DNA from: Clostridia bacterium
Lineage (GTDB): Bacteria; Bacillota; Clostridia; Oscillospirales; CAG-272
Assembly: GCA_017547655.1 (NCBI GenBank)
Contig: JAFYPF010000036.1
Coordinates: 1-54,664 of the forward strand
Length of the DNA stretch: 54,664 nucleotides
Reading direction: 5' to 3'
Numbering within the stretch: the first letter of the stretch is position 1; every line of letters begins with the position of its first letter. Below the pieces are notes generated by a model that was not told the DNA's origin, searched no databases, and was given only the letters and a program-made list of their open reading frames with translations. This document shows, one piece after another, positions 1-8,199 of this stretch. The position numbers and the translations under genes are program-made.

Positions 1-19
1 ATCCCGCCGCAGCGGTAGG

Positions 20-134
20 CTCCTCTGTGTAAGGGGAGCTGTCAGCGAAGCTGACTGAGGGGTTGTTTGAATATGTTTTTACAATCCCTCCGTCACGGCA
101 AGCCGTGCCACCTCCCTTTACACAAGGGAGGCTG
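20..134. repeat. Palindromic intergenic repeat, MITE-like
   Basis: The two ends are imperfect inverted copies of each other (GCTCCTCTGTGTAAGGGGAG near the left end, CTCCCTTTACACAAGGGAGG near the right), joined by a short AT-rich loop. Each arm contains a smaller palindrome (GTCAGCGAAGCTGAC on the left, CACGGCAAGCCGTG on the right). It has no coding capacity. This architecture fits a non-autonomous miniature element or a REP-like element; no transposase is present in the window. Confidence 0.7.
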
Positions 135-191
135 AAATAGTTGCCACATTTGTGGCAGTAGGGCAGGGGTGCATGTGTCGGACATTTCAAT

Positions 192-256
192 GGGCTTTCA
201 GCCCAGCCGGTAATATGCCCTTATAGGGCTGAGCAAGCCACCGGCTTAGCCGGTGG
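192..256. repeat. Three consecutive short hairpins
   Basis: Three perfect stem-loops follow each other: GGGCT/AGCCC at 192-204, GCCC/GGGC at 217-229, and CCACCGGC/GCCGGTGG at 238-256. They lie between the palindromic repeat and the tail of the acetyltransferase gene. They look like part of the same repeat-rich intergenic area; no gene was found in positions 1-354. Confidence 0.5.
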
Positions 257-284
257 TCATGACTTTTATTTATGCGGACCGTTA

Positions 285-475
285 GTGCTATTGCTTGTGC
301 AAACAATATTAAGAGGCACAAACCAGCAAAGCAAGGTTTCTTTACCTGCATTCTTTACTTAAAAGCCCTTTCAGTCAGCTTCGCTGACAGATCTCCCGAA
401 GTGGGAGACTTGGGGCTTGTACAAACCCGAGAAGCAAGGTTCTTTGCCAAGCTTTCTTCCTTAAAGAAAGCGGGA
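285..475 (-). repeat. Two diverged copies of a gene-end repeat
   Basis: Read on the minus strand, 365-475 contains GAAAGCTTGGCAAAGAACC followed by a TTCTCGGGTTTGTACA block. The same block recurs with a few changes at about 30716-30785. A second, more diverged copy occupies about 285-350 (TTGCTTTGCTGGTTTGTGC, then TTGTTTGCACAAGC). The first copy is translated as the last ~36 codons of the acetyltransferase gene. It also holds the palindrome AGTCAGCTTCGCTGACAG seen in other repeats here. Confidence 0.6.
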
Positions 476-954
476 GTGTATTCAAGTTCAATGTATTTAT
501 GTTCTTTGCCGAAAAATGTATGGGTAATATAGTTGCCCGTTTCTTTGAAGCCTAAATTTAGGTAGCATTTATATGCGGCTTCGTTCGTATCGAACACCGA
601 CAGAGTAATACTTTTGGCTTTGAGGGTTGTTTTTGCGTAGTTAAACGCAGTTAAAAGCATACGTTTGCCGTAACCCTTACCTCTTTTTGTATTGTCCACG
701 ATAATAAGACCGAATTTATATCTGTCTTGTTGCAGTTTCTGAACAAAGAAATGTCCGATGATATCCCCATTGTCTTCGGCAATCATACCGAAGAGGTCGT
801 TCGGTTTATTTTCATACATTTTGTTAAACTCTTCGGGAGAGAGAGGATAGTTTTCAAATCTGTCGGCGCACCACAGTCTAAAAGCTTCTTCGTTTGTTAT
901 CCAACCGACAACATGGGCGGAATCGTTTGGTTTATATGGTCTTAATTTTAACAT
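355..954 (-). CDS. GNAT-family N-acetyltransferase with repeat-encoded tail
   Basis: This is a 199-residue protein of the GNAT fold, which transfers an acetyl group from acetyl-CoA to an amine. The acetyl-CoA-binding motif A is visible as RGKGYGKRML at residues 91-100, and the later FDTNEAAYKCYLNLGFKETG strand-helix is typical of RimJ/RimL-like enzymes. The substrate cannot be told. The domain appears complete by residue ~162; the remaining ~36 residues (from FFKEESLAKN) are translated from an intergenic repeat that supplies the stop codon, so the tail is probably not functional. The ATG at 954 is preceded by AAGGAA. It lies downstream of the NYN-domain gene on the same strand. Confidence 0.85.
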   Translation of the reverse strand: MLKLRPYKPNDSAHVVGWITNEEAFRLWCADRFENYPLSPEEFNKMYENKPNDLFGMIAEDNGDIIGHFFVQKLQQDRYKFGLIIVDNTKRGKGYGKRMLLTAFNYAKTTLKAKSITLSVFDTNEAAYKCYLNLGFKETGNYITHTFFGKEHKYIELEYTPAFFKEESLAKNLASRVCTSPKSPTSGDLSAKLTERAFK

Positions 955-1011
955 AGCTTTTTCCTTTTAATAATTAAAGGGAGCTTAACTAAAGCCCCCC
1001 TTTGTTTTTTG

Positions 1012-1800
1012 TCAATCGAATAGTCCGTCTTTTTTTACGGAATCCCAGTTTACGTCCAAAACTTTAATTGTCTTAACTGCACTTACTTTCGCTTTTTTCT
1101 GGAATACGTAACCCTCTTCCATTAGCTTACGCATAGCTTTCGTAACATAACCTTTGTCGATTTTGTTTTTTCTTGAAACCGCTTCGACTGTTGCCCAAAA
1201 CGTAGGATAGCTTCGTTTTCCCTTTTTCTTGTTACTCTTTTCTGTAAGAGGCTTGAGACTTGAAAGGATAGCTCTGAAACAGCCATAAAGTTCTTCATCT
1301 CTTCCGGGAAGCTCAAAACTGCTTGAAGCGCAGTTTTTAAGCTGGGTGCTCATTGCGTCTTTTACACCGTAAACAATTACTTCTTTTTTGCGTCTTGTTA
1401 CAAGAAAGCTGACGGCTGAACTGAAATGACCGTCGCCCGAAAAAATAATAAACGTATCAATGTTGTGCGACTCTACGGCTTTTTGATAGATATGGTCAAG
1501 CATAATAAAATCGGTAAAATCTTTTTTGTGATGCGCAGATGCGTTCTGTGTTTCGATTATAGTGCTTGAAACCTCGCGAATTTTCGGAATTTCAAGACGA
1601 ATTGCCGTATTTGAAAAATCTGCAAAAAAGATAATGTCTTTTACGTCGTATTTGGTGGAAATTTCGTTAAACCAAGCCTTGATGTCGGGCTTTTTTTGAT
1701 GAAGCTTTTCGAGGGAAATATACCAGTGTTCGTAATCAACAAACGCTATTGCATGGGGTTTTCTGAGGCTCGACTGACGTTTAAAAATATTAAACATCAA
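1012..1800 (-). CDS. NYN-domain (LabA/DUF88-like) putative ribonuclease
   Basis: A 262-residue protein with an N-terminal NYN domain, a PIN-like nuclease fold. The acidic residues expected at the metal site are present: D22 (AFVDYEHW), D94/D97 (HKKDFTDFIMLD) and D123 (FSGDGHFSSA). Residues ~190-262 are basic and look like a small winged-helix nucleic-acid-binding segment (GYVTKAMRKLMEEGYVFQKK). Bacterial NYN proteins are thought to act on RNA, but no substrate is known for this type. It is transcribed divergently from polA, from its own promoter, and has an AAAGGAGG ribosome binding site. Confidence 0.8.
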   Translation of the reverse strand: MMFNIFKRQSSLRKPHAIAFVDYEHWYISLEKLHQKKPDIKAWFNEISTKYDVKDIIFFADFSNTAIRLEIPKIREVSSTIIETQNASAHHKKDFTDFIMLDHIYQKAVESHNIDTFIIFSGDGHFSSAVSFLVTRRKKEVIVYGVKDAMSTQLKNCASSSFELPGRDEELYGCFRAILSSLKPLTEKSNKKKGKRSYPTFWATVEAVSRKNKIDKGYVTKAMRKLMEEGYVFQKKAKVSAVKTIKVLDVNWDSVKKDGLFD

Positions 1801-1843
1801 AAAACTCTTCGTCCTCCTTTCTTTAAAATTTATTTACCTCTAT

Positions 1844-1872
1844 ATTATACAGCACCCCTTTAAAATAATCAA
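1844..1872 (-). promoter_or_regulatory. Sigma-A promoter for the NYN gene
   Basis: On the minus strand, TTGATT (1872-1867) and TATAAT (1849-1844) are separated by 17 bp, about 45 bases upstream of the start codon. Confidence 0.7.
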
Positions 1873-1899
1873 GTTTTTTCTGTGTTTTAAAAAAAATGA

Positions 1900-1929
1900 T
1901 TTACATTGTGCTTGAAATTGTGCTATAAT
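1900..1929 (+). promoter_or_regulatory. Sigma-A promoter for polA
   Basis: TTTACA (1900-1905) and an extended -10, TGCTATAAT (1921-1929), with 18 bp spacing. It lies back to back with the NYN promoter. Confidence 0.7.
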
Positions 1930-1972
1930 ATAAGTATAGAAATAACAAGTTGTCGGGAGAGTAATCAGTATT

Positions 1973-4468
1973 ATGAAAAAAATGCTTGTAATTGATGGAA
2001 ACAGTATAGTAAATAGGGCCTTTTACGGTATCCGCCCTTTGACTACAAAAGAGGGATTGCATACAAATGCCATATACGGTTTTGTTAATATTCTGCTGAA
2101 AAATTTGCAGAGTCTTTCTCCCGATTATGCGGCTGTCGCTTTTGACCTCAAAGCGCCTACTTTCAGACATAGGCAATATGCCGAATACAAGGCGGGGCGT
2201 CATGCTATGCCCGACGAACTCAAAATGCAGATGCCTTATGCAAAAAGAATCGCTTCTGCGTTAGGTTTTGCCGTTCTTGAAAAAGAGGGATATGAGGCTG
2301 ACGATATTCTTGGTACTCTTGCAAATATGGGCGAACAAAACTCGGTTGAGGTATACGTGCTTACGGGAGATAGGGATTCGTTACAGCTTATTTCCGACAC
2401 TACAAAAGTATTACTTTCGGGTAACACCGATACTGTTACATTTGACAGAGAAAAGTTTTTTGAAAAATACACAATTCAACCCGAGCAGTTCGTTGACTTG
2501 AAAGCGCTCATGGGGGATAGTTCGGACAATATTCCCGGTGTTGCGGGTGTTGGCGAAAAGACGGCTATAAAGCTTATAGCCGCAGAGGGCAGTCTTGAAA
2601 AGTTGTACGAGGGTATTGAAGAAAAAGATATTTCGACTTCTCTTAAGCAAAAGCTGATTGCTTCAAAGGATATGGCTTTTCTGTCGCAATTTTTGGCGAG
2701 AATTGAAAGAAATGCGCATTTAGGAGTAGACCTTTGTGACATTGAATATAAGGGATTTGTTGCCGATGCTTTAACTGAACTTTTTACCGAGCTTGAATTT
2801 TTCAATTTTATAAAAAGACTTGAGCTTACCAAAGAAGAGGCTTCTTTGGAGTATAAGTTGATAAAGGATTTATATAGTTTAGATAAAGACAAAATATATG
2901 CTGTTGATATAACCGATAACACTGTTGCCGTTGTTTCCGAAAACGTGGCTGTTAAGGCTGATTTAGGCGACAGTTATGCTTTCCTTGCCGATAAAGAATA
3001 TAAAAAAGTCGTATTCGATTTAAAGAAAATTTACGGCGAATTTGCCGAAGAGAAAAGAGAAATAAACGGTATAGTTTTTGACGTAACGCTCGGCGCATAT
3101 CTTGCAGATTCCAATATGGGTAACTATGATATTGAGCACCTTACTTCCTCTTTTCTGAATTCTATTTATGAAGAGGGAAAGACCGACAGAGCGCAGACGA
3201 TTTATAAATTATATACAGTGCTTGAAAAGGCTGTTGAAGATGCCGGAATGACAGCGCTTTTGCGTGATATTGAAATGCCTCTTGCTTGTACGCTTTCCAG
3301 TATGGAAAGAAGAGGCTTCAGAATAGAGAGAGAGGGACTTGCAAAGTATGGCGATGTTTTGGCGGGTATTGCCGAGGAGTTGACGGGCAGAATTTACTTT
3401 GCCGCTGGTTGTGAATTTAATATAAATTCACCGAAACAGCTTGGAGAGGTGCTTTTTGAAAAACTGCAATTCCCTGCGGTCAAAAAGACAAAGACGGGCT
3501 ATTCGACGAGCGCCGAGGTGCTTGAAAAGTTAAGACCTTATGCGCCTATTGTTGATGATATTCTTGAATACAGACAGGTTGTAAAACTGAAGAGTACCTA
3601 CGTTGACGGGCTTCTTGCCGTTGCCGACGAAAACGGAAAGGTGCATACCACATTTAAACAGACGGGTACGGCGACGGGAAGACTTTCATCTACAGAGCCT
3701 AATTTGCAGAATATTCCCGTTAGACAGGAAATGGGCAGGGAATTGCGCAGATTCTTTATACCCGAAAGTGATTCATACGTTTTGATAGACGCCGACTATT
3801 CGCAGATAGAGTTGCGTTTACTTGCGGCAATATCGGGAGATGAAACGATGACTAACGCTTTTATTGACGGCGTTGATATTCATACGGTTACGGCATCGCA
3901 GGTGTTTAATACGCCTATTGAATTTGTAACGTCCGAACAACGAAAGAGGGCAAAGGCTGTTAACTTCGGTATTGTCTACGGTATGGGTGATTTTTCACTT
4001 GCTTCGGATATAAAGGTTACGAAAAAACAGGCGGCTGAATATATACAGAGTTATTTTGCGACGTATCCCAAGGTTGACGAATATTTGAAGAATACGGTCG
4101 AAAAAGCTAAAGAGGACGGTTTTGTAACGACTCTTTATGGCAGAAGAAGATATATCCCCGATTTGAAGTCGGGTAAGGCTGTTTTGCGTAAGTTTGGCGA
4201 AAGAGTTGCTATGAATAGCCCCTTGCAGGGAACTGCGGCGGATATTATAAAAATAGCAATGATAAATACCGAAAAGGCGTTAAATGAAAGCGGTATCGAT
4301 GCGAAGCTTATCTTGCAAGTACATGACGAACTTATCGTTGAAGCTAACGTTGATTGCGCAGATCAGGCGAAAAAAATTTTGCAGAGAGAAATGGAGAACG
4401 CTGTTAAGCTTTCCGTTCCCTTGACCGTAGAAATCCAAAGCGGTAAAAATTGGTTTGAATGTAAATAA
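1973..4468 (+). CDS. polA: DNA polymerase I
   Basis: An 831-residue family A DNA polymerase, used in Okazaki fragment maturation and excision repair. Residues ~1-280 form the 5'-3' exonuclease (MKKMLVIDGNSIVNRAFYG, then EADDILGTLA and LMGDSSDNIPGVAGVGEKTA). Residues ~295-440 are the 3'-5' exonuclease fold, but the DxE metal-binding residues are not recognisable, so proofreading is probably lost, as in Bacillus and Thermus enzymes. The polymerase domain follows with motif A (DADYSQIELRLLA), motif B (RKRAKAVNFGIVYG) and motif C (LQVHDELIVE). The length is normal. The ATG at 1973 follows CGGGAGAG. A repeat begins 22 bases after the stop. Confidence 0.97.
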   Translation: MKKMLVIDGNSIVNRAFYGIRPLTTKEGLHTNAIYGFVNILLKNLQSLSPDYAAVAFDLKAPTFRHRQYAEYKAGRHAMPDELKMQMPYAKRIASALGFAVLEKEGYEADDILGTLANMGEQNSVEVYVLTGDRDSLQLISDTTKVLLSGNTDTVTFDREKFFEKYTIQPEQFVDLKALMGDSSDNIPGVAGVGEKTAIKLIAAEGSLEKLYEGIEEKDISTSLKQKLIASKDMAFLSQFLARIERNAHLGVDLCDIEYKGFVADALTELFTELEFFNFIKRLELTKEEASLEYKLIKDLYSLDKDKIYAVDITDNTVAVVSENVAVKADLGDSYAFLADKEYKKVVFDLKKIYGEFAEEKREINGIVFDVTLGAYLADSNMGNYDIEHLTSSFLNSIYEEGKTDRAQTIYKLYTVLEKAVEDAGMTALLRDIEMPLACTLSSMERRGFRIEREGLAKYGDVLAGIAEELTGRIYFAAGCEFNINSPKQLGEVLFEKLQFPAVKKTKTGYSTSAEVLEKLRPYAPIVDDILEYRQVVKLKSTYVDGLLAVADENGKVHTTFKQTGTATGRLSSTEPNLQNIPVRQEMGRELRRFFIPESDSYVLIDADYSQIELRLLAAISGDETMTNAFIDGVDIHTVTASQVFNTPIEFVTSEQRKRAKAVNFGIVYGMGDFSLASDIKVTKKQAAEYIQSYFATYPKVDEYLKNTVEKAKEDGFVTTLYGRRRYIPDLKSGKAVLRKFGERVAMNSPLQGTAADIIKIAMINTEKALNESGIDAKLILQVHDELIVEANVDCADQAKKILQREMENAVKLSVPLTVEIQSGKNWFECK

Positions 4469-4490
4469 GGATAATAGGGGAGTGCAAATG

Positions 4491-4647
4491 AAGCCCCTTC
4501 TTTGGGAGGGGTGTCTTGCCAAAGTTAAAACAAAAGATTTGTAAAAATAAAATTTGGCAAGACGGGGTGGGGCTACAAGAAAAGTAACTTCACGTTAGCC
4601 CCCTTCCGTCAGCTACGCTGCCACCTCCCCCAATGGGGAGGCTTGAT
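4491..4647 (+). repeat. 157-bp repeat, left copy flanking the DUF559 gene
   Basis: Its ends are imperfect inverted repeats (AAGCCCCTTCTTTGGGAGG at the left; CCTCCCCCAATGGGGAGG then CTT at the right). An inner inverted pair, GTCTTGCC and GGCAAGAC, brackets an A-rich segment. It differs from the copy at 5141-5296 at only about six positions, one of them an indel. The two copies are in direct orientation. Confidence 0.85.
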
Positions 4648-4695
4648 GCGCCTCTTTCGTTAGTTCTGTTGGAGATGTTGTGATGGTGGATTTTT

Positions 4696-5085
4696 ATGGA
4701 TAATTTTAAAATAAAAAAGAATGATTTGCTTTTGGGGTTTGCAAAAGAGTTGCGAAAGAATATGACTCCGCAAGAAAAGCATCTTTGGTATGATTACTTG
4801 AGTAAATATCCTATAAAAGTATATCGTCAACGCATTATTGATAACTTCATTGTAGATTTTTATTGTGCAAAAGCGAAGCTTGTAATAGAGCTTGACGGTT
4901 CACAGCATTTTACTCCAGACGGAAAACATTATGATTCGCTCCGAACTGACGTTATAGAAAAATATAAACTAAAAGTAATTCGTTTTTCTAACAATGACGT
5001 TGATAAAAAGTTTAACGGTGTATGTTCAGTTATTGACAGAACGATACAAGAAAGAATAAGCGAAATAGAAAAGTCGATAGATTAA
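4696..5085 (+). CDS. DUF559 endonuclease-like protein
   Basis: A 129-residue single-domain protein of the DUF559 family, which has a restriction-endonuclease-like (PD-(D/E)XK/Vsr-like) fold. Visible features are the N-terminal RKNMTPQEKHLWYDYL helix, the QRIIDNFIVDFYC strand pair with an acidic residue, and the IELDGSQH motif with E and D about 12-14 residues later, then VIRFSNNDV near the end. Members occur as stand-alone genes and fused to other domains; no defined biochemical role can be claimed. The gene is isolated between polA and nrdG, bounded on both sides by the same 157-bp repeat in direct orientation, which suggests it may be part of a mobile or repeat-associated unit. The start follows GGTGG. 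Confidence 0.8.
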   Translation: MDNFKIKKNDLLLGFAKELRKNMTPQEKHLWYDYLSKYPIKVYRQRIIDNFIVDFYCAKAKLVIELDGSQHFTPDGKHYDSLRTDVIEKYKLKVIRFSNNDVDKKFNGVCSVIDRTIQERISEIEKSID

Positions 5086-5104
5086 AATTCTATCGGCTTT
5101 TTTG
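5071..5104 (+). terminator. Intrinsic terminator of the DUF559 gene
   Basis: AAGTCGATAG pairs with CTATCGGCTT around a loop that contains the stop codon, followed by a run of T. The hairpin overlaps the end of the reading frame. Confidence 0.75.
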
Positions 5105-5140
5105 TATTTGCATCTTTCTTAAGTGGAGGATTGCTCATTA

Positions 5141-5296
5141 AAGCCCCTTCTTTGGGAGGGGTGTCTTGCCAAAGATTAAACTAAAGTTTTGTAAAAATAA
5201 AATTTGGCAAGACGGGGTGGGGCTACAAGAAAAGTAACTTTACGTTAGCCCCCTTCCGTCAGCTACGCTGCCACCTCCCCAATGGGGAGGCTTGAT
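5141..5296 (+). repeat. 157-bp repeat, right copy flanking the DUF559 gene
   Basis: This is the second copy of the element at 4491-4647, about 96% identical and in the same orientation, and one C shorter in the right-end C run. A short palindrome, GTCAGCGGTAGCTGAC, follows at about 5310-5325. Together with the terminators these account for the gap between the DUF559 gene and nrdG. Confidence 0.85.
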
Positions 5297-5344
5297 AGTT
5301 CCATTTCTCGTCAGCGGTAGCTGACTTATTAAAGTTTTTTGGGG

Positions 5345-5378
5345 ATTAAAAGGGGACTTTTTTTAAAAAGTCCCCTTT
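5345..5378 (-). terminator. Perfect 14-bp hairpin at the end of nrdG
   Basis: Positions 5349-5362 and 5365-5378 are exact inverted copies (AAAGGGGACTTTTT). The nrdG stop codon sits at the tip, and TTTTAA follows on the minus strand. It probably acts as the terminator of nrdDG, so the last five codons are part of the stem. Confidence 0.65.
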
Positions 5379-5893
5379 GTTTCTACTACACTATTTGATT
5401 CTAACGATTGTTTAACATCGATAATACGTTGATTTGACGAGCCGCGGAATTTTAGTGAAATATCTTTCAACGCTTCTACGAATTCGCCGTCTACGAGAGT
5501 ATCAATCATAGATAACATTTCGAGTGTTGTATCGGTAAATGCTCTCGAATTCTCTTTGCCTGTCAGTTGTTCGAATGTATATCCCGAATAACACCAAATA
5601 TTCTTCTCGGGCAGTTCTTGTCTTATTCTCTTTAGGAGATTGACGAGAACTTTTTGATTTTCGGGTTCAAACGGTTCGCCTCCGAGCAAAGAAAGTCCTT
5701 CAATATAACTTGGGGTTAACGATTCGATTATCTCGTTTTCGGTATCGGTTGTATATTCTTTACCGAAGCGGAAATTCCACGTATCAGGGTTAAAGCAACC
5801 TTTGCAATGGTGGGTACAGCCTGATACAAACAGGCTGACTCTTATCCCTGTACCATTTGCAACATCTATCTTTTTAATTTCACCATAGAACAT
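5363..5893 (-). CDS. nrdG: Anaerobic ribonucleotide reductase activating protein
   Basis: A 176-residue radical SAM enzyme that installs the glycyl radical on NrdD. The [4Fe-4S]-binding CxxxCxxC motif is seen early (SGCTHHCKGCFNPDTW), followed by the GGEPF motif (LSLLGGEPFEPEN) that helps bind S-adenosylmethionine. The length is normal. Its ATG overlaps the nrdD stop codon by one base (TAATG), which implies translational coupling. The C-terminus runs into the terminator stem and ends SVVETKGTF. Confidence 0.95.
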   Translation of the reverse strand: MFYGEIKKIDVANGTGIRVSLFVSGCTHHCKGCFNPDTWNFRFGKEYTTDTENEIIESLTPSYIEGLSLLGGEPFEPENQKVLVNLLKRIRQELPEKNIWCYSGYTFEQLTGKENSRAFTDTTLEMLSMIDTLVDGEFVEALKDISLKFRGSSNQRIIDVKQSLESNSVVETKGTF

Positions 5894-8070
5894 TACAGAT
5901 GCAATACTCTTTCTTTAATCTCTTGGGTTCTGCCCTGGTTCCAATACTGTGTGCCGATATAACCGCAAGTTCTTCTTGCAACGTTCATCTTATTCTGGTC
6001 AGTATTGCCGCACTTGGGGCATTTCCAGATAAGCTTTTTGTTTTCATCGGTTTCAATAAGAATCTCGCCGTCATATCCACATTCCTGACAGTAGTCGCTC
6101 TTCGTGTTAAGTTCGGCATACATAATGTTATCGTAAATAAACTGCATAACCGATATAACTGCTTCGAGGTTATCTTGCATATTGGGAACTTCAACGTAAG
6201 AAATAGCACCGCCTGGAGAAAGAAGCTGGAATTTTGATTCAATCTTAAGTTTTGTAAATGCATCAATATCTTCCGTTACGTGAATGTGGTAGCTGTTTGT
6301 AATATAGCTCTTATCAGTAACGCCTTTTACGATACCAAATCGGTTCTGCAAACATTTTGCGAATTTATACGTTGTACTTTCAAGGGGAGTTCCGTAAAGT
6401 GAGTAGTCAATATTTTCTGCGGCTTTCCACTTCGCCGTATATTCGTTGAGTTTTTTCATTATCTCAAGTCCCAACGCCTCGCCCTCGGGTTCGGTGAGCT
6501 TCTTGCCGTTAAGCGACATAACACATTCCCAAAGTCCCGCATATCCGAGTGAAAGGGTACTATATCCGCCGTGCAAATATTTATCAATCTTTTCGCCTTT
6601 TTCAAGTCTTAACAAAGCGCCGTGCTGCCAAAGAATAGGAGCTGCATCAGACGTTGTGCCCGTAAGTCTTTCGTGTCTGCACTGTAAAGCTTTGTGGCAG
6701 AGTTCCATTCTTTCGTCGAATATTTTCCAGAATTCATTCATATTGCCTTTTGCAGAAAGACCGATGTCGACGAGGTTTACTGTAACTACACCCTGGTTAA
6801 ATCTTCCGTAATACTTCGGTTTGCCGTTTTCATCAATAAAGGGAGTAAGGAAGCTGCGGCAGCCCATACATGTATAACAGTTGCCGTTGCCGTTCTTGTC
6901 CACCTTGTTCTGAAGCATAATCTTTTCGGAGATATAGTCGGGAACCATTCTCTTTGCCGTACACTTTGCGGCAAGCTTGGTCAAGTAGAAATAAGGTGTG
7001 CCTTCTTTAATATTATCCTCTTCGAGCACGTAGATAAGTTTGGGGAATGCGGGGGTTACCCAAACGCCGTCTTCGTTCTTAACCCCCCGGTATCTCTGCA
7101 GCAGCACTTGCTCTATTATAAGAGCTAAGTCCTTCTTTTCTTCCTCGTCTTTTGCCTCGTTCAAATACATAAAGACGGTAACGAAGGGCGCTTGTCCGTT
7201 CGTCGTCATCAGTGTAACTACCTGATACTGTATAGTTTGAACTCCGCGGCTTATTTCTTCCATAAGACGTCTTTCAACGATGGTGTTTATCTGTTCTTCT
7301 GTGGGTTTGATTCCAACAAGCTCGTTTTCTTCAAGTACGCTTTTTCTAATCTTGTTTCTTGATATTCTAACGAAAGGTGCAAGGTGGGTAAGGCTGATGC
7401 TCTGACCGCCGTACTGGTTACTTGCAACCTGCGCTATAATCTGTGTCGCTATATTACAAGCTGTCGAAAAGCTGTGAGGCTTCTCAATCTTCGTTCCGCT
7501 TATAACGGTACCGTTCTGGAGCATATCCTCGAGGTTCACAAGGTCGCAGTTATGCATTCTCTGCGCATAGTAGTCGGAGTCGTGGAAGTGGATTATACCT
7601 TCCTTGTGCGCTTGTACGATTTCCTGCGGCAAAAGGATTCTGTCGGTAATATCACGGCTTACTTCGCCCGCCATATAGTCTCTCTGTACGCTGTTTACGG
7701 TCGGGTTCTTGTTCGCATTTTCCTGCTTTACCTCTTCGTTTTTGCAGTCAATAAGAGAAAGTATTCTTTCGTCTGTGGTGTTTGCCTTTCTCGCAAGTGA
7801 ACGAATGTATCTATACTTAATGTAATTTCTTGCAACGTTGTAAGCGCCGTGTTTCATTATCTCGCTTTCAACCATATCCTGTATCTCTTCTACGCCGAGC
7901 GCTCGTCCGAGCTTTTCGGCCACGCCTCTGACGTGAAGCTCGATAGCATCAATGTAAGGAGTAGACAGTCTTTCATTTTCAGGAACTGTTTGGTTTGCTT
8001 TTGCTATGGCTTTTCTTATCTTATCGCCCTCGTATACCACTTGGGCGCCGCTTCTTTTGATTATGTTCAT
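5893..8070 (-). CDS. nrdD: Anaerobic ribonucleoside-triphosphate reductase (class III)
   Basis: A 725-residue glycyl-radical enzyme that reduces NTPs to dNTPs without oxygen. Residues ~1-95 are an ATP-cone (IIKRSGAQVVYEGDKIRKAI), the site of allosteric activity control. The catalytic barrel includes the conserved MHNCDLVNLEDML segment. Near the end, four cysteines form a zinc site (CQECGYDGE and KCPKCGNTD), and the radical loop RRTCGYIGTQYWNQGR lies 27 residues from the C-terminus. The enzyme needs NrdG, encoded next. Two NrdR-like operators in the promoter indicate repression when dATP is plentiful. The family implies growth under anaerobic conditions. Confidence 0.97.
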   Translation of the reverse strand: MNIIKRSGAQVVYEGDKIRKAIAKANQTVPENERLSTPYIDAIELHVRGVAEKLGRALGVEEIQDMVESEIMKHGAYNVARNYIKYRYIRSLARKANTTDERILSLIDCKNEEVKQENANKNPTVNSVQRDYMAGEVSRDITDRILLPQEIVQAHKEGIIHFHDSDYYAQRMHNCDLVNLEDMLQNGTVISGTKIEKPHSFSTACNIATQIIAQVASNQYGGQSISLTHLAPFVRISRNKIRKSVLEENELVGIKPTEEQINTIVERRLMEEISRGVQTIQYQVVTLMTTNGQAPFVTVFMYLNEAKDEEEKKDLALIIEQVLLQRYRGVKNEDGVWVTPAFPKLIYVLEEDNIKEGTPYFYLTKLAAKCTAKRMVPDYISEKIMLQNKVDKNGNGNCYTCMGCRSFLTPFIDENGKPKYYGRFNQGVVTVNLVDIGLSAKGNMNEFWKIFDERMELCHKALQCRHERLTGTTSDAAPILWQHGALLRLEKGEKIDKYLHGGYSTLSLGYAGLWECVMSLNGKKLTEPEGEALGLEIMKKLNEYTAKWKAAENIDYSLYGTPLESTTYKFAKCLQNRFGIVKGVTDKSYITNSYHIHVTEDIDAFTKLKIESKFQLLSPGGAISYVEVPNMQDNLEAVISVMQFIYDNIMYAELNTKSDYCQECGYDGEILIETDENKKLIWKCPKCGNTDQNKMNVARRTCGYIGTQYWNQGRTQEIKERVLHL

Positions 8071-8141
8071 TTAGTTCTCCTTTTCCTTGTTTTTTCATAT
8101 TTCTATAGTAAATGTTTATATTTTTCATTGCTGGTTTGTAT

Positions 8142-8171
8142 ATTATACCACGCACAATATATAGATGTCAA
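8142..8171 (-). promoter_or_regulatory. nrdDG promoter
   Basis: On the minus strand, a perfect TTGACA (8171-8166) and TATAAT (8147-8142) with 18 bp between them, about 70 bases upstream of nrdD. Confidence 0.85.
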
Positions 8172-8199
8172 TAGTTTTGCTTGTCACAACATATTGTGT
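8152..8199. promoter_or_regulatory. Pair of NrdR boxes
   Basis: Two 16-bp sites resemble the palindrome ACACTATATATAGTGT bound by NrdR. Site 1 (8152-8167) matches well over its first 13 positions; site 2 (8184-8199) matches at 14 of 16. They are 32 bp apart, three helical turns, which is the usual NrdR arrangement. Site 1 overlaps the -35 region of the nrdD promoter, so binding would block RNA polymerase. Confidence 0.8.

Noticed and set aside
272..532. Plus-strand open frame at the left edge
   Set aside because: It is composed of dispersed-repeat sequence and overlaps the acetyltransferase gene antisense.
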